A DNA stretch of 64,000 nt from Halictus rubicundus (GCF_050948215.1 NC_135164.1:8003116-8067115); one strand, 5' to 3'; positions 1 to 12,436 are shown, counted from the stretch's first letter. The notes: generated from the letters alone by a model not told the origin. Program-made: numbers and translations.

Positions 1-719
1 TAACGGAAGAATTTTACTTCCGGTTCCCGAACTTTGCAAATTGAAGTGAGCTGTACTCGACGGGCAGCTACGAAACAAAATTGTCGATCGGACGAGACAA
101 AGGATCCTTGGCCCTCGGGCCCTTCGATTATGGTAGCATATGAAGCTACCGCGGACACCGTGAGTCACGGTGGTATTTTTCGCGGAGATCGCTCGACACG
201 CATGCCGGCCACGTATTTCCACAGAAGCGCGGCAAAAAGGAATTTCATCGCTAAGCGCCATCTCCGATCGAGCATGCCGGCACAATGCGAGACTATAAAC
301 TACACGCGACTGTTTCCACGGTGGCCGGTTCAGTCCACTCCGTTTTTGTCTTGCGTGGACTCATTCGCGGACGTGATCGAGGATTTTCATGTAGACTAAC
401 AAGAGAACAGCACACTCAGTACCACCAGCAGAAATGGGAGACGGAATTATCAGGGGTACCCATAAGTAATATAGTTTCCACAGATTGATTAAGCATTGCC
501 ACCTAATTCGTGGACTACGTACTAATCATTAACACAGTGAGCTTACTGTGAAATTAAACTGTCATTAATCTGTAGTGGACCGGAGGGTGGCCACTAACAT
601 ATTGTTTATATCCATATATTTATATAGAAGAAGGTCAAGTTTTCAATGGAAATATGCCGAGTCTCTAAAGGTTAATTAATCTGTGTTAAATATTAAGTGA
701 AATAAAATTCTATAAAGAC
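1..719. other. No gene seen; AT-rich non-coding DNA
   Basis: Open frames in this stretch are short, mostly begin at non-ATG codons and show no domain. A small perfect hairpin (CACAGT, six-base loop, ACTGTG) lies at 533-550 just after a TTAA. It is too short to call an element. Confidence 0.6.
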
Positions 720-861
720 ACAGTGTTTTCTCGATATATGTCCACAACTTGGGTCTAACCAGGGACATATATCGGGCAGGAGACACTATTCTTTGATCCA
801 CGCCGAACGTAGTAGACTTTTATCGGCTAGATACTTGGGACATATATCGAGAAAACACTGT
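720..861. mobile_element. MITE, 142 bp, with perfect ~24-bp terminal inverted repeats
   Basis: The left end starts ACAGTGTTTTCTCGATATAT and continues with GTCC. The right end is its exact reverse complement, so about 24 bp at each end match perfectly. A third, internal copy of the GGACATATATCG core lies near 764. The element has no coding capacity. Relatives in the window are at 36477-36672 and 37998-38076 (close), and at 18641-18823, 54575-54915 and 55762-55909 (a second subfamily). The target-site duplication is not clear, so the superfamily is open. The perfect end match suggests a fairly young copy or selection on the ends. Confidence 0.8.
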
Positions 862-3800
862 ATCAAGAGACGGAATTACTTACGGGTAACCCTAATTCTT
901 TTGCTAGATTTATAAATGAATTTTTCAGCTGATAGAAAGCGAATGGACACAGGCTGCATGTCTATTAAAAAATATAGAAATAAGAACGTACGTGTTAAAT
1001 GGCGAACATAAGTGATCTGATCTTTCGCGCGAAAAATGCACTTTAAGAAGATTTATGAACGTTAACGGAAGATCGAATCATAATTTATGGGGTTTGTTTA
1101 CGAAAGATAGACCAGAAGAGAGAAAGGAAAAAGAAAGTGATAGTGCTGTTACACATAGATGCTGATAATGATGACACAGAGTGGTTATCTTGTGCTGGCA
1201 ACGACAAAACTGATAGTAATAGGGAAAATTGGATCCGTCGCATTTGCTGCTTTCATTTCACACACAAAAAACAGTACATAGAACTTTAGGACTATAATTC
1301 ATTATCCAATATGAAGAAGATCAAGAAAATTAATAAAATACAAGATAACTATCTTCGATAACTGTATAAAAATCCTCACAATTGAAACTAGACTATAACC
1401 GAAAGTAAAAATGTGAGAAGCAACTGTGCGCAGCAGAGGTGTCAACTATATTCTTTCCAAGTTATTGATTAAACTGTAATTAAGTCTATTAGAATATGTA
1501 ATTACGAGAACATACATGTAGGTTCACTTCAAAATAATTTCCACAGTCGGTCTGTTAAATGAAAATAGTGTAGCAATAATAACGAATGTTAGCGAGAATG
1601 CACCTTGTATCATATATGTGCACAGTTATGATTTTCATGGATGCAAATACCGAATTTAATGAAGAACGGTAAATTACTCGTTTATACGAATACCTTTATC
1701 GATTCGGTTCATTAAATTTGGCTGGACACGTTTACACATACGTAGAAAATATGGAAAAATCATTTACTGTTTACAGAGGTGGTTCTGTCGAATTAATTGT
1801 ACGATTTCATTGTGTTACGAACTGGGTCACAGATCGCACCATACGCGCGGGAGACGCGGAGAAAGCAAACAGATGACGCTCACGGTGATGAGTTGAGCAC
1901 TTATCTGCGAGAATGCAAATAGGAACAGAAGTCGGACAATGATGGCACGGTTGTGGAAACATTGTTCGCAATAACGTTATTCAATAACAGCGATTGATGC
2001 CGCTTGTACACACGATTCTGTTACTGGCTCTTGTGTAATTGTAAAATGTCGTTATTGCTCTTTGCAGTACTTACAACGCCTGTACTTTCGACGGAAACGT
2101 ACACACAGTCTGTTTCTGATTCGCATTTTATTCTGTATACAATTCCATCATCCTGACATCCTCTCAACCCAAAGTCCAAAGTTAATGTTCATTATAGCAA
2201 GATAAAAATAGTGGATGCTCCTGGAACAAATATTCTACGCTGAAATAATACAAACGTTTTAATTCTGAATTCTCTTTCTATAAAAAAAAAACTACAAGCT
2301 ACAAAGCTACAGACAGCAAAGTGACAGCTATCCAAATATAATTTCTACTAAAAAGTGTTAATCAAATAGATAAAAGAGCTAAATAATTTCTGAGCAAGAT
2401 TGCTGCTTCGTCAACTTTCATGTTAAAGCATTCTTGAGAGCTAAGCATTTTGTTTCGAAGAGAAAAAAGTGAAAAGGGTTCCCGAATTTCTTTACTGATA
2501 TTTATTTATCGGTTTACTTTGTTCCCACGTGGATGAAAAATAGTATTCCATTATTGCCAATAATAGGTTAGATCGTTATGAATTTCCCTACAGAAACGGC
2601 ATCAATTGAGTGCAGAAAGTAAAATTACAGAACCCCATATGAAACGTAAATGAAGCGAAACCAAAGAATAAGAAAGATGAACAGCACAGAGTCAGAAAAT
2701 AAACTTGTATATGCCACCCGGCCGACAATCGAACAATCATAATGGTAACGGTGATGTAAAGTGTCGAAAAGCCCGGGACGAACCTTGAAAGATTCTGTAA
2801 ACATGATCGCTGCTTCCGTTTTGGAGAGGGGTGGGGGGCTGCAGGCTGCAGCGCAGAGCACAGCATTGGCGTAAACTGTTTTGAAGGTTTAGCTACACGT
2901 GTCGACCACGTGGTCGTTGCAACGCGCAGGAAAACGGTGCATATATTGCCCCTTAAAACTTGGTTCACAGCGTTTGCTTACAAATGGTTTAGCCGAGTGA
3001 CGAGAAAATGTTTCATTGCTTCAATATTCTTCGTATACCGATCTCTGACACACCTACTTATTTTTAGCTTCCTCGGACGCGAAGGGAAAGCCTTACGAAC
3101 TGAACGGCGGAGTCCAAAATTTGACAATTTCAATATAAAATTTTTTCAGTTTCACTTGTATTCTCACGAAAGCGCAAGCGCCAGGAAAAGAGTCAATCAC
3201 ACGTCCGTACATGTTAATTCAGAAATTCATTTTGATCGTAATATTTGTGCAAATAAACCCCACTTTTAGAATTCCAAAGGTTGAAGTAACCGCTACTGTT
3301 TCAACTTTCCAATATCACTTTCAATATTCAAATTACTTCGTGGGAATTTTTGGACCTCGTAGGATCATTATGTGTAGTGATTGCTTGAATGTGGATTTTA
3401 TACATTTACGGCAGAAATAAGTAGGCGAAACTTGACGCAGCAGCGAATATTAAAAGAAATTAATAACTATGTGTTACTTTCAACTTATTGAAATTGTTAA
3501 AAACTGGAAGAAGTATGTATTTAGCTCCCACATCCTACGATTAATTCAATTTTTATTTTACAGAAAATGTATGTGACACAATCCAGCGACTACTTTCGTA
3601 CACCTACTGTTACTGTCGTTAGAGAAATTATTATAGCAAACACACGAAGAGAAGGTTCTCGAGAAAATAAACGCGGTGGACCGAGTGAGGAGACTCGACG
3701 ACCGCTTCATCCCTTGACCTAAGACACTAGAATCTTCTGATTACAAACACTTTGATCCTGACGACCATAACCGAAGGGGAGAAAATCGGAGTCGCAATCT

Positions 3801-5380
3801 TATCACGGTCGATAGCCTGTTACAAAGAAAAAGGCTCGTTCACTGCAAACACGAGTATCTATGTGACTCGACGGTTTGACGATACACGCGCATTATGTTT
3901 ATTCGGAGGTGATAAATGTTCGGCCGTCATTCACAAGTCGGTAGGCTGACGATCCGGCCGGAAACATCACGTAACAGCGATTTATGGTCGAAGAAATGAT
4001 TTCGTGATCCCATCCGCAGTAACTCGCACGTGTTCCCCATAAGAATTCGATCGGTACGGGGAAAACCACTGCTTCACAACAACACCATATGTCTCTTTCT
4101 ACGGCGTAACGCTATCCTAGACGAACGAATTCTGTTTGGTCGTCGTGGATTCATGGTTACTGTATGAATTACTCTACAACACTATTCCTAGTAGTATGCA
4201 CAAGCACGTAAAATGATAGAAATAAGTTAAACTAGTCGCTAGTCGTGTGCTTTGTTATATTTCTAGTTGTATGTATTGTGAATGATACATTAGAAGCATC
4301 ATTTTAAATTCAACTCTTACGTCGACTAAACTTTGCTTCAGGAAACCAGGAATTTTTAACCTTTTTTACGCAATCCTGTAGATTTTGGCGAGAAAATGCC
4401 GGAAATCCAAGTTTCAATCGTAGGAGATCAGTAGTTCAAAAGTTATGTGCGATTTTCAGCGTTTTTCACAGATAAGGACGCCGCATTACAAAAAGACTTG
4501 GACTTCGAGATCTTCTAACGATTCTCAATGCAACATGCAACTAATTCTTGAATTTTCAATATTCGCGGAATGTGTTACACACTGTTGTTTGAAGGACTGT
4601 AATCGTTTCAGCAAACAATTACACTTATCCTTGAAAATATTCCGAATCAGAAGGGAACAGCGGCAAAGAATACTAATCTTTCTGCAACGTCAAATCGATT
4701 TCGACTTCGTCGTCTTCACAAAATGGACACTACCTTTAACAAGTACGACAGCAGATAGTTTTCGACGGGTTTCTCTATAATGGAAAAATGATCGATATCT
4801 TTTACAAAATACAAAACTAGATGGTTTCTAACGATGAAGACGCATGAAATGCGTTCAGCTTTTCAACGTCCTCGTCCGCGCGAAACGTTGACAAACGAGA
4901 GGCCGAATCCGTTTCAAAGTAATCCTCGCATCGTTACAACGAACAATAGATTCTGGAGCGAGTATTGTTGGGAAACTTACGGTGTATCGTTGATTGAAAG
5001 CGAAACACGTTCGCAGAAATTGCTCATCAGCATCGCGTGGGATTCGGCTGACAGAAATAGCTCGATCCCCTAGCTTGTGCAAAGGATTCGCGGGATACGG
5101 CGTTGTCGCGGCCCAACTGGACTTTTCGGTTTTGCAATCATTCGCAGTTAATACAACGACAATCCCGCTCTCCACGTAAATCCTATACGAGCCCCTTCGC
5201 CGCAATAATGCGAGGGAATGCGACTGTCAGAGTGGCAACGGCTGTGCGTTACAATACCGAGACCCTTGTCGGCTCGAAAATTTTTTCTGCACTGTCTCAG
5301 ACTTAAAACGTTTGGATGTTGTGCAAAGCGACAAAAGCAATCCAAATTTTCGAGTCATTAAATCCATTGAGAAAGAAAAT
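862..5380. other. No gene seen; non-coding with a possible transposase remnant
   Basis: About 4.5 kb without a supported gene. The frames at 2588-2968 (minus), 2910-3269, 4445-4780 and 4855-5205 (minus) are unremarkable: no domain, no consistent splice signals, non-ATG starts or overlapping frames. Around 1139-1279 a reading frame resembles the cysteine/tryptophan tail of some DNA-transposon proteins; it is listed as a weak finding only. Confidence 0.55.
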
Positions 5381-6188
5381 AGATTTCTACTTTTTACTCC
5401 AGTTTGTTACGACGAGGATCGATTTTTATTTCGCACGAGGATTCAGTCATGATAAATGATGCAAGACAATATCAATCTGGTTGTTATCATTTTTTCCTGT
5501 CTACCTGGATAACGTACGTCACCTACGACATTGAAAGTAGTTTTATGAATAGACTGTGGATTTTATGCTAAAGATACGTAAAACACTGGAAAGAATGCAA
5601 GTATATAGACACGTTATTTTCAAATAATTAAATTACTAACAAAAGTTATAGATTTCTATTTTTTACTCCACTTTGTTACGACGAGGATCGATTTTTATTT
5701 CGCACGAGGATTCAGTCATGATAAATGATGCAAGACAATATCAATCTGGTTGTTATCATTTTTTCCTGTCTACCTGGATAACGTACGTCACCTGCGACAT
5801 TGAAAGTAGTTTTATGAATAGACTGTGGATTTTATGCTAAAGATAAGTAAAACACTGGAAAGAATGCAAGTATATAGACACGTTATTTTCAAATAATTAA
5901 ATTACTAACAAAAGTTATAGATTTCTATTTTTTACTCCACTTTGTTACGACGAGGATCGATTTTTATTTCGCACGAGGATTCAGTCATGATAAACGATGC
6001 AAGACAATATCAATCTGGTTGTTATCATTTCTTCCGGTCTACCTGGATAACGTACGTCACCTACGTCATTGAAAGTAGTTTTATGAATAGACTGTGGATT
6101 TTATGCTAAAGATAAGTAAAACACTGGAAAGAATGCAAGTATATAGACACGTTATTTTCAACTAATTAAATTACTAACAAAAGAAATA
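5381..6188. repeat. Tandem array, three copies of a ~269-bp unit
   Basis: Units start at 5381, 5650 and 5919, each with AGATTTCTA-TTTTTACTCC, and a degenerate fourth start follows at 6189. The copies differ by only a few substitutions (for example ACGACATTG, GCGACATTG and ACGTCATTG at the same place), so they are highly similar. Each unit carries AGACTGTGGATTTTATGCTA, a variant of a motif found elsewhere in this window. There is no spacer structure and no long open frame. This is a minisatellite or satellite-like block, probably from unequal crossing-over or slippage. Confidence 0.92.
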
Positions 6189-9100
6189 GATTTCTGTTTA
6201 ACTTCCTTTTCTTGAGAGTGAAACATACTATTTTGCATTAAGATACGCGATCTGGTTATGAGAAACTTCAGTAAAATAAAATTTGCCGTATGCAAGATAT
6301 GAAAATAATATGAAAAGTTATTTTTTAAATATTATAGAAAATAATTGATGGGTAGGGGAACAACCGAAGGCACCTGAAAGGAGATTGCTCCGATATTTTT
6401 AGTTTTGCAGAGACACGATAGCGAATAAAAGACTGTGTGACACATGCCAACCCCGCGTCTAACACAAGGCTAAGTTTTACGTGGATAATATCTTCTCTGA
6501 CTTTTGTGCTGTTCACTCCCGCTGAACGAATGTCAGATCATTTTAACCCGCCTGCTGGTACGCTCACCTGAGCGGAACAGATCTTTTCCTTATCGTTCTA
6601 ATATAAACAGTGACGCTCCGGGTCGGCTCAAGCAAGGATAGTGCACGCTTTTTGAAGACCAACAGGGTTCATTGCTACGAAGAAATAGTGTTCGAGTAGT
6701 TCTACTCGATCCCCCAAAAAGTACTCGAAAATTTAATAGTCAACGCGGACAATTTTTATTTTGCCTAAAAATCCGCGTGTCTAATTCTAATAAATATTTT
6801 ACCAGTATTTTGCCATCTCCTATCATTCTACAATACTCACAGGCTATTTATACCCCCTTCCAATTGTGCATACCCCGAGGCTTGCATAATTCAACAAGAA
6901 TACAATCTTGGCATGTTTTGTTTCTCAGACGTGTTATTAAATAACCGATTCACATTTCGCTCGACACAAATGAGTCATGTAAACATTTATATATATATAA
7001 TCTAACCTGTAGTCTAACCTTTAATTTAACAACTTACAAAATCGAGAAACTCGAATCGATCTCTTCAATCGCAACAGCCATAAAAAGATCTTTCAAAACC
7101 GGTGCCAACGACCTCGCGAATAAAATAATGATTCAGCATTTGCCACGAGGAAGAGTGGTGTTTATAAATAATTAAGAAAGTAATCCCGGTACCAGTCCCA
7201 TTGTACTGTTACCCGTGCCCTCCAGAGAGGTGTCGAAAAATCAAAGAATTAAGTTTCGAAGGCGAGGTAGGTGTGTAATCCTTGCGATCGTGACGAGCGA
7301 AACGGGGATCTGAATTTCAATACGAAATTAATCGAAACGGGCGTCGATGTAATCCGGGCGGGCCATCGTCGAAAGCATGAATACCAATTTTTCGGCAGAC
7401 GAGAGGAGCCTCGAGCGAGAATTTGCGTCGCAAAAGATTCCCAGTTATCGCGTGCAAATTTTATCGGCAGGGAATTCCAACAGGATGATGATCCTCGATG
7501 ATGTCACTGCGACATTGCGCGGAATCGTAATCAGGATTTCGCCTTCGAGAAACGCGCGTACTTGCTGAACGAGTCTCCGGCAGATAGCGATCGGCCGATC
7601 GATAAATCGATCGATTACGGAACCACTACGACTGTTTGTTGCTGGTGCACCGTCAGACGCCTTTTTCGATTCATTGAGTCCTTAGCCGAAGCACCGCGCG
7701 AACAACACAATCTTCCCTTCGTGTAAATCGTTATGTCCGATTCTTTTGACACACTTTAACAAGAATTAACCGGGATCAATCGTGCACTGTGCGTCCATCA
7801 GGAGATGGCAGTGATTTCGGGAGTGGGGCGCAGGAGGATCTGCGAGGATCTTGAAGAGCATTTATCTCTTAGTGTCTCTTTATCTCATTTATCTCTAGGT
7901 ATCTCATCAAGTTTAGTGTGCCCCAATTGATCTGCGTATAGCATAATTCATGTCACGGGACCATCGAATCTACAACGATACTCGATGTCTTAAACTCTGA
8001 ATTTTTCTACCGATTGTTACAAATTCAGATTTCAAGTAATTACGAATAAAAAGCTGGTATTTTAAATAGTTTCACTTCTTATCGTAAAGATTTAGCGCTG
8101 ACCCTGAGGGAAGTTAGCGTGAATATTTATAACTGCTATACCGGGCACGAGAATTATACTTTCAGGCAGTATCGTTTGAAACAAAGTGAACCATGACTAC
8201 AATGTTAAATGAGAACGAGTGCAGTTCTAGATTCCAAGGCGATGAGGAACGTGTTCTAATTGGTAATCTTCTTTAAACAAGCTTGTATAATGCAACAAAA
8301 TATGATGTAACAAATAACACGGTCAGGATCCTCCTCATTTGAAATTGAAAATGATCTTATATAAGTGATTTGAAATTCTGTCCTTGACTGATCAAATTGA
8401 GCACCATTTTATTAGTACGTCTATTTAAATGATTACTACCGGAAGTAATAAAACGTCAAGATTCAAACTCGATGATCGTTCATTGTCCAATTCGAGTAAC
8501 CATCGATAAAAGTTTAACAGCTGTTCAACGATACTTTCGGGTTAATCGATGAATTAAATCGTGTACAGTTGTAACATCGATTTGATCATGACAGTAGTAT
8601 TCGCGTAATCGCGAGTATCAGATGGTAGTGAAGCCACTGATAAGGGCGACACAGAGACCGCCATCGAAGATAACGATCTGCCATTAAAGAGTTCGATACC
8701 TAGGAGCAATAAAGAAGGTATTACAAACGACGATGATCGGTCGTTAATTTCAAATTAATCTTCTAAACATTCGTGTAAACTACTCTGCAATCTGGGTTAT
8801 GTCATGGAGACAGCACCGATACGCAAGACCCTCGAGACGGATGATAACAATGTTCCGCGATAAATATTTGACACTTTCCAATGGTTTTCTAATGATTGTG
8901 AAAATAAATAACTTCCATCAACCATATTTCGCTTTTCAATAATTGTCAACCGATTTGTGTGAAGCTATGGCGTCGTTTTATGGGAAATTGTTGATGACGA
9001 ACATCGTAGAAATTTATTTGTGTAATGCCAAAGTAGCATGTCAATTGCTGACACTAGTTTGCAATAATGACAATACCGAATTGTTTGATAACGCGTAGAA

Positions 9101-9659
9101 CTGTAACCAGAGCAATCATTTGTTCTTCCACAGTTAATTTCTACTACGGTTAAATAAGTGTCTTTCAATTTGTAACAAACATGGGTAAATGAAATATAAA
9201 ATAGTAGAAGTATTAGGGTCATTGACGGTCATAAACCTACTTATCTCCTACAGAATTGTACCTACTATGCTGGCACCCTTATATCGTGATCACGTGATCT
9301 GCATAACGAGTAAAACCTAATTGCCAACGAGTTTGACATTGTTTCTACGGGACTCGATGTGTAGACCAAGGTAAAGACCAAATGTATAAGTAGAAATTTT
9401 TCTAAATTAAATTGAAAAGTTTAATGATTTGACCCGGTGTATTAATACAGAGTCAAATTTCGTTTTCATTTTAACGATCTTAATAAATTGAAGATATCGC
9501 AATGTCGCGATTCACTCAAAGATAAATTGATTTTATACAAATATTTTATTTTCCTGTAATAGTACTCGGAATAATATTCGCAGACTGTACGGCCCTCTTC
9601 TGTTAAATTGTTCTAACATTTCGTAAAGGAAGTGCATTGCACTTGGTAAAACATTTTAA
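6189..9659. other. No gene seen
   Basis: Non-coding stretch. A TATA-like ATATAAACAG at about 6600 lies in a slightly GC-richer patch, but nothing downstream supports a transcript. Open frames at 6672-6944, 7271-7501 and 8965-9222 (minus) are short and lack domains. Around 7595-7617 there are overlapping GATCG palindromes. I see nothing else in it. Confidence 0.5.
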
Positions 9660-9848
9660 CCCTTTGCACTCGAAGCTATTTCTCTTCCACATATTCTTCT
9701 TCATGTTATACATACCAAAATGGTGCAATTTACTCGTACAGTACTGAAGTGTTTAGTAATTTATTGAATACAAACAAACTTAATAATGTAAAAAGTATTT
9801 TGAGTAATGATACAGCAATTTTTAGTGGCGTCATTCGAGTGCTAAGGG
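9660..9848. mobile_element. piggyBac-type MITE (CCCTTTGCACTCG family), 189 bp
   Basis: A TTAA at 9656-9659 is followed by CCCTTTGCACTCGAAG. The right end CGAGTGCTAAGGG is followed by TTAA at 9849-9852, so the target-site duplication is perfect. TTAA targeting and ends starting CCC are hallmarks of piggyBac-type transposition. The element has no transposase and would depend on an enzyme made elsewhere. Its interior (CTCGTACAGTACTGAAGTGT, then CAATTTTTAGTGGCG) matches the copies at 37586-37825 and 30029-30176 and, reversed, the fragment at 20434-20553. Confidence 0.9.
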
Positions 9849-10199
9849 TTAACAGTGAAGGCAAGCAGCGAAACGAAATGGTGGTAGCGAATGTACTTAA
9901 TTTCTTTACTGTTTTCAATTGCACCGACTCGAATACCCAGGGTAAGGGAACTAAAATGTTTTCAATATTCGTTACGCTCCAAAAATGAGTATAATTAATC
10001 CAGTAATTGGATCCTCGACTGTAGTCGAGGCATTTTTCGGAGTGCAAGGGAAGCGGCGCAGTCGACAGCCTCTAAAACACCTATCAAAATCGCGATTATC
10101 TCCATTCTGCCAACCGCTCGTCCCACGAACTAACAAAGAACAACTGGACAGGGTTGTCAAACGAGCAGCTCCAAAAATAATCGGTCCAAGCGAACCGAT
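9849..10199. other. No gene seen; short unique stretch
   Basis: About 350 bp between a MITE and the CpG-rich block. It contains the palindrome CCTCGACTGTAGTCGAGG at about 10013-10030. Overlapping short frames on both strands have no domain. Confidence 0.45.
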
Positions 10200-10451
10200 C
10201 TCGACGGACAGTGTCCGCGTGTTGTAACGCGCAGCGACGGTGTCAATCTGCCAACGGAAACGTCGTGTGTTTACCTAGAATTTTCGTGCAGACAGTTTCG
10301 CCGGTGAGGAGCACGCCGTCGTCGACAGGACTGCATGCATCCACGTGTTCGGTCGCAAGGTTAAATCCACTTGTATTTACAAACGCCGCGCGAGACGGCT
10401 ACAATGTGCCACCCGCCGTGTGTTGCACGGCCGCGGGAGTAACAGAGAAAG

Positions 10452-10462
10452 CAGGAGAGAGA

Positions 10463-10513
<51 letters not shown>

Positions 10514-10527
10514 TGAGAGAAGGGGAG
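10452..10527. repeat. GA microsatellite
   Basis: Nearly pure GA dinucleotides with a few AAG interruptions at the left end. It lies in the CpG-rich block and is one of two GA runs about 1.4 kb apart. Confidence 0.95.
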
Positions 10528-11398
10528 ATTGCCACCAAGAAACCACGGTTTATTACTCTCCTTTTCAATCGGAGAGCTCACTGAAAGAACCGCGCGGCGC
10601 ACTCGTCAACCGGCACGGTGCGCATCGGGTCGGCGCGGTCGCGCGAAATTCGAAATCGAGCACGCGGATGGCGCCGGGTGTCGCACGTGGTCCCGACGTC
10701 ACACTTTCGAAACTGGCAGCACCGGTTTCGGTGTATCGGCGTGTTCCCGCCAACGCGGTTTCAACCACTATCCTTTCGCGATCGACGCGCGCTGTTCTCC
10801 CGGGAAAACAGGGTCGAACCGAGAAGAAGTCGGTTCGCCGGACAATATCCTCGGTGATCCCTCGCGCAGACACGTAGACGGTAGCGTGGCCTCGGTCGCG
10901 CGCGTCCGCGCGAGTTGTCAAACGAATCGGTCGTAATCGGTTCCAGGGGGGGGGGGGGGCGGCGCACGTCCGTTCGTGGATGCTGTGTCTAATCCAAGTG
11001 ACACGGTTGCACGGAACGAGACACGCGCTCTCGGGGAGAGACAGTATGGGGTGACGCGCGAGTTTTGCGATCGGGCGAGATCACCACGAAAAACTACTGT
11101 CAGAACCGTCTGGCACGACCGCCGCGGCGACACTGAGAAACGACGACGACGTTCGGCGCTGCTTGCTGCTCGCTCGGCACGCTACTACTACGCGGCAGGC
11201 GGCAAACCGACCGTACGAGCACTCTACCCTTCTTTCGTTCTCTGTTCCTCCTACTCTCTTCACCGATCGCCCCGTTCCTTCTCCAGCTCCGTTTTCTCCG
11301 TCCCTTTCCTACCGTTTCTCCTCTTTCCTCTTTCCGTCGGCGTTTACTCTTTCCGTTCGTTCCTCTTTTTCCCCGATACTTTTCTTCGCGTGTGCCTG

Positions 11399-11447
11399 CC
11401 CCCCCTCCCCCCTCCCCCCTCCCCCCTCCCCCGCCCCCCTTCCCCGC
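11399..11447. repeat. Regular C-tract, CCCCCCT repeats
   Basis: Five or more runs of five to seven C separated by single T or G on the plus strand, so the minus strand carries consecutive G runs separated by one base. Such spacing is the textbook pattern for a G-quadruplex on the G-rich strand and an i-motif on the other. A function is not shown. Confidence 0.85.
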
Positions 11448-11871
11448 CGGCATTCGTAACTTTCGTTCGTTTTTACCGTTCCATTCTTTTTCTAACCTCT
11501 TTGCAGCAACGGTTCACCAGTTCGTTCCCTTCCGTCAATTTTCCTCCTCTCGCCGGTTCGTGTTTTCCATCCGTCCTTCCTCTATCCTTCTCGCTTCTGT
11601 GCGCGCAGAGCTCTATGCACGCCGGTGTCGCTCGCTCGCGCGCGCTTTGCTCCGTCTCCTCGCGCGGTCTTCTCTCCCCGGTTCCTCTTTCGTTCCTTCA
11701 CTTTTTATTCTTTTTCCTCGGTCGAGCTTTTTTTCTCTCGCTCCCGTCGAGAAACCGCCTATCTCTCTCCCACGCTCCCTTATCGCCGTCCTTATCCGGC
11801 TCTCGGTATCTCGCTTTATATTCGCCGGCGTGACTCTCGCTCGCTCGCGGGAGCACCGCATGCTACCTGGC

Positions 11872-11874
<3 letters not shown>

Positions 11875-11930
<56 letters not shown>

Positions 11931-11931
11931 T
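11875..11931. repeat. GA microsatellite
   Basis: A second GA run, interrupted once by AAGA. Together with the run at 10452-10527 it brackets the pyrimidine-rich centre of the CpG-rich block. Confidence 0.95.
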
Positions 11932-12201
11932 GAGGAAAGCAACGACCAACCGTCCACTTGGGCGGGAAATCGTCAATGCGGTAGGACCTCGATCGTTGCA
12001 CGAAACGCGACCGAAAACGCGCGCGAACGTCGAGGCTGTGCTACGAAACAGGCAAACAATCGCGAGATCTGTTTTCTCACCTTCCCCACTCCCTCAGCTG
12101 GGACCAGTGTCGCCAGATCAGGGGAGGGGGCACGAATCGAGGGGAAACAGTTACCCTCCCTCCCTCCCCCCTCTCTTTCTCTCAAGAAGAATGATGTTTA
12201 A

Positions 12202-12436
12202 CATGTTGAACGCCACGTCAGCCATATGTGGCTGACGGAATTATTTGCGCAGGTTTTAAAATGAATTTTTACGTTGATATAGTCATTGTACTAAACTTAA
12301 TTAGGATCTGTAACATGCAAGAAAGTTGGAGGATTACTCGGTATCGTACATTTAATTTTTTGCAATTTTTATTTCATTAAATAACTTACTTTGATTTTAT
12401 GGAATTTTTCGGGTTTCTAGTTTGGCGTTCAAAGTG
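12202..12436 (-). mobile_element. TTAA-flanked MITE (CACTTTGAnnGCC family), 235 bp
   Basis: A perfect TTAA lies on both sides (12198-12201 and 12437-12440). Read on the minus strand, the element starts CACTTTGAACGCCAAACTAG and continues with a stretch (AAAAATTCCATAAAATCAAA) closely matching the copy at 25906-26024. The other end is CATGTTGAACGCC. Near that end is an almost perfect hairpin, CGTCAGCCA-TATG-TGGCTGACG (12216-12237), absent from the 25.9-kb copy. No coding capacity. Confidence 0.85.

Larger units (their letters stand above)
10200..12190. promoter_or_regulatory. CpG-rich block with GA microsatellites, possible promoter/5'-UTR island
   Basis: This roughly 2-kb block is far richer in G, C and CpG than its surroundings. 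It contains two long GA runs (10452-10527 and 11875-11931), a 14-base G run (10946-10959), a pyrimidine-rich stretch on the plus strand (about 11220-11800) and a regular C-tract (11399-11447). In insects, GA repeats bind GAGA-type factors and are common at promoters and 5' exons of developmental genes. That is general knowledge, and the role here is inference. Long open frames in this block (10976-11833, 11392-12201) are low-complexity artefacts of the repeats, rich in S/F/P or R/E. Direction of transcription and start site cannot be fixed from sequence alone. Confidence 0.4.

Noticed and set aside
533..550. Six-base-pair hairpin after TTAA
   Set aside because: Too short, and right-hand TTAA/TIR evidence is missing.
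5381..6188. Regular repeats considered as a CRISPR array
   Set aside because: Units are contiguous with no unique spacers and the sequence is eukaryotic; they are tandem repeats.
10976..12201. Long open frames of 285 and 269 codons on the plus strand
   Set aside because: They lie in pyrimidine-rich and GA-repeat DNA, overlap each other in two registers, give S/F/P- or R/E-rich low-complexity peptides and have no domain.
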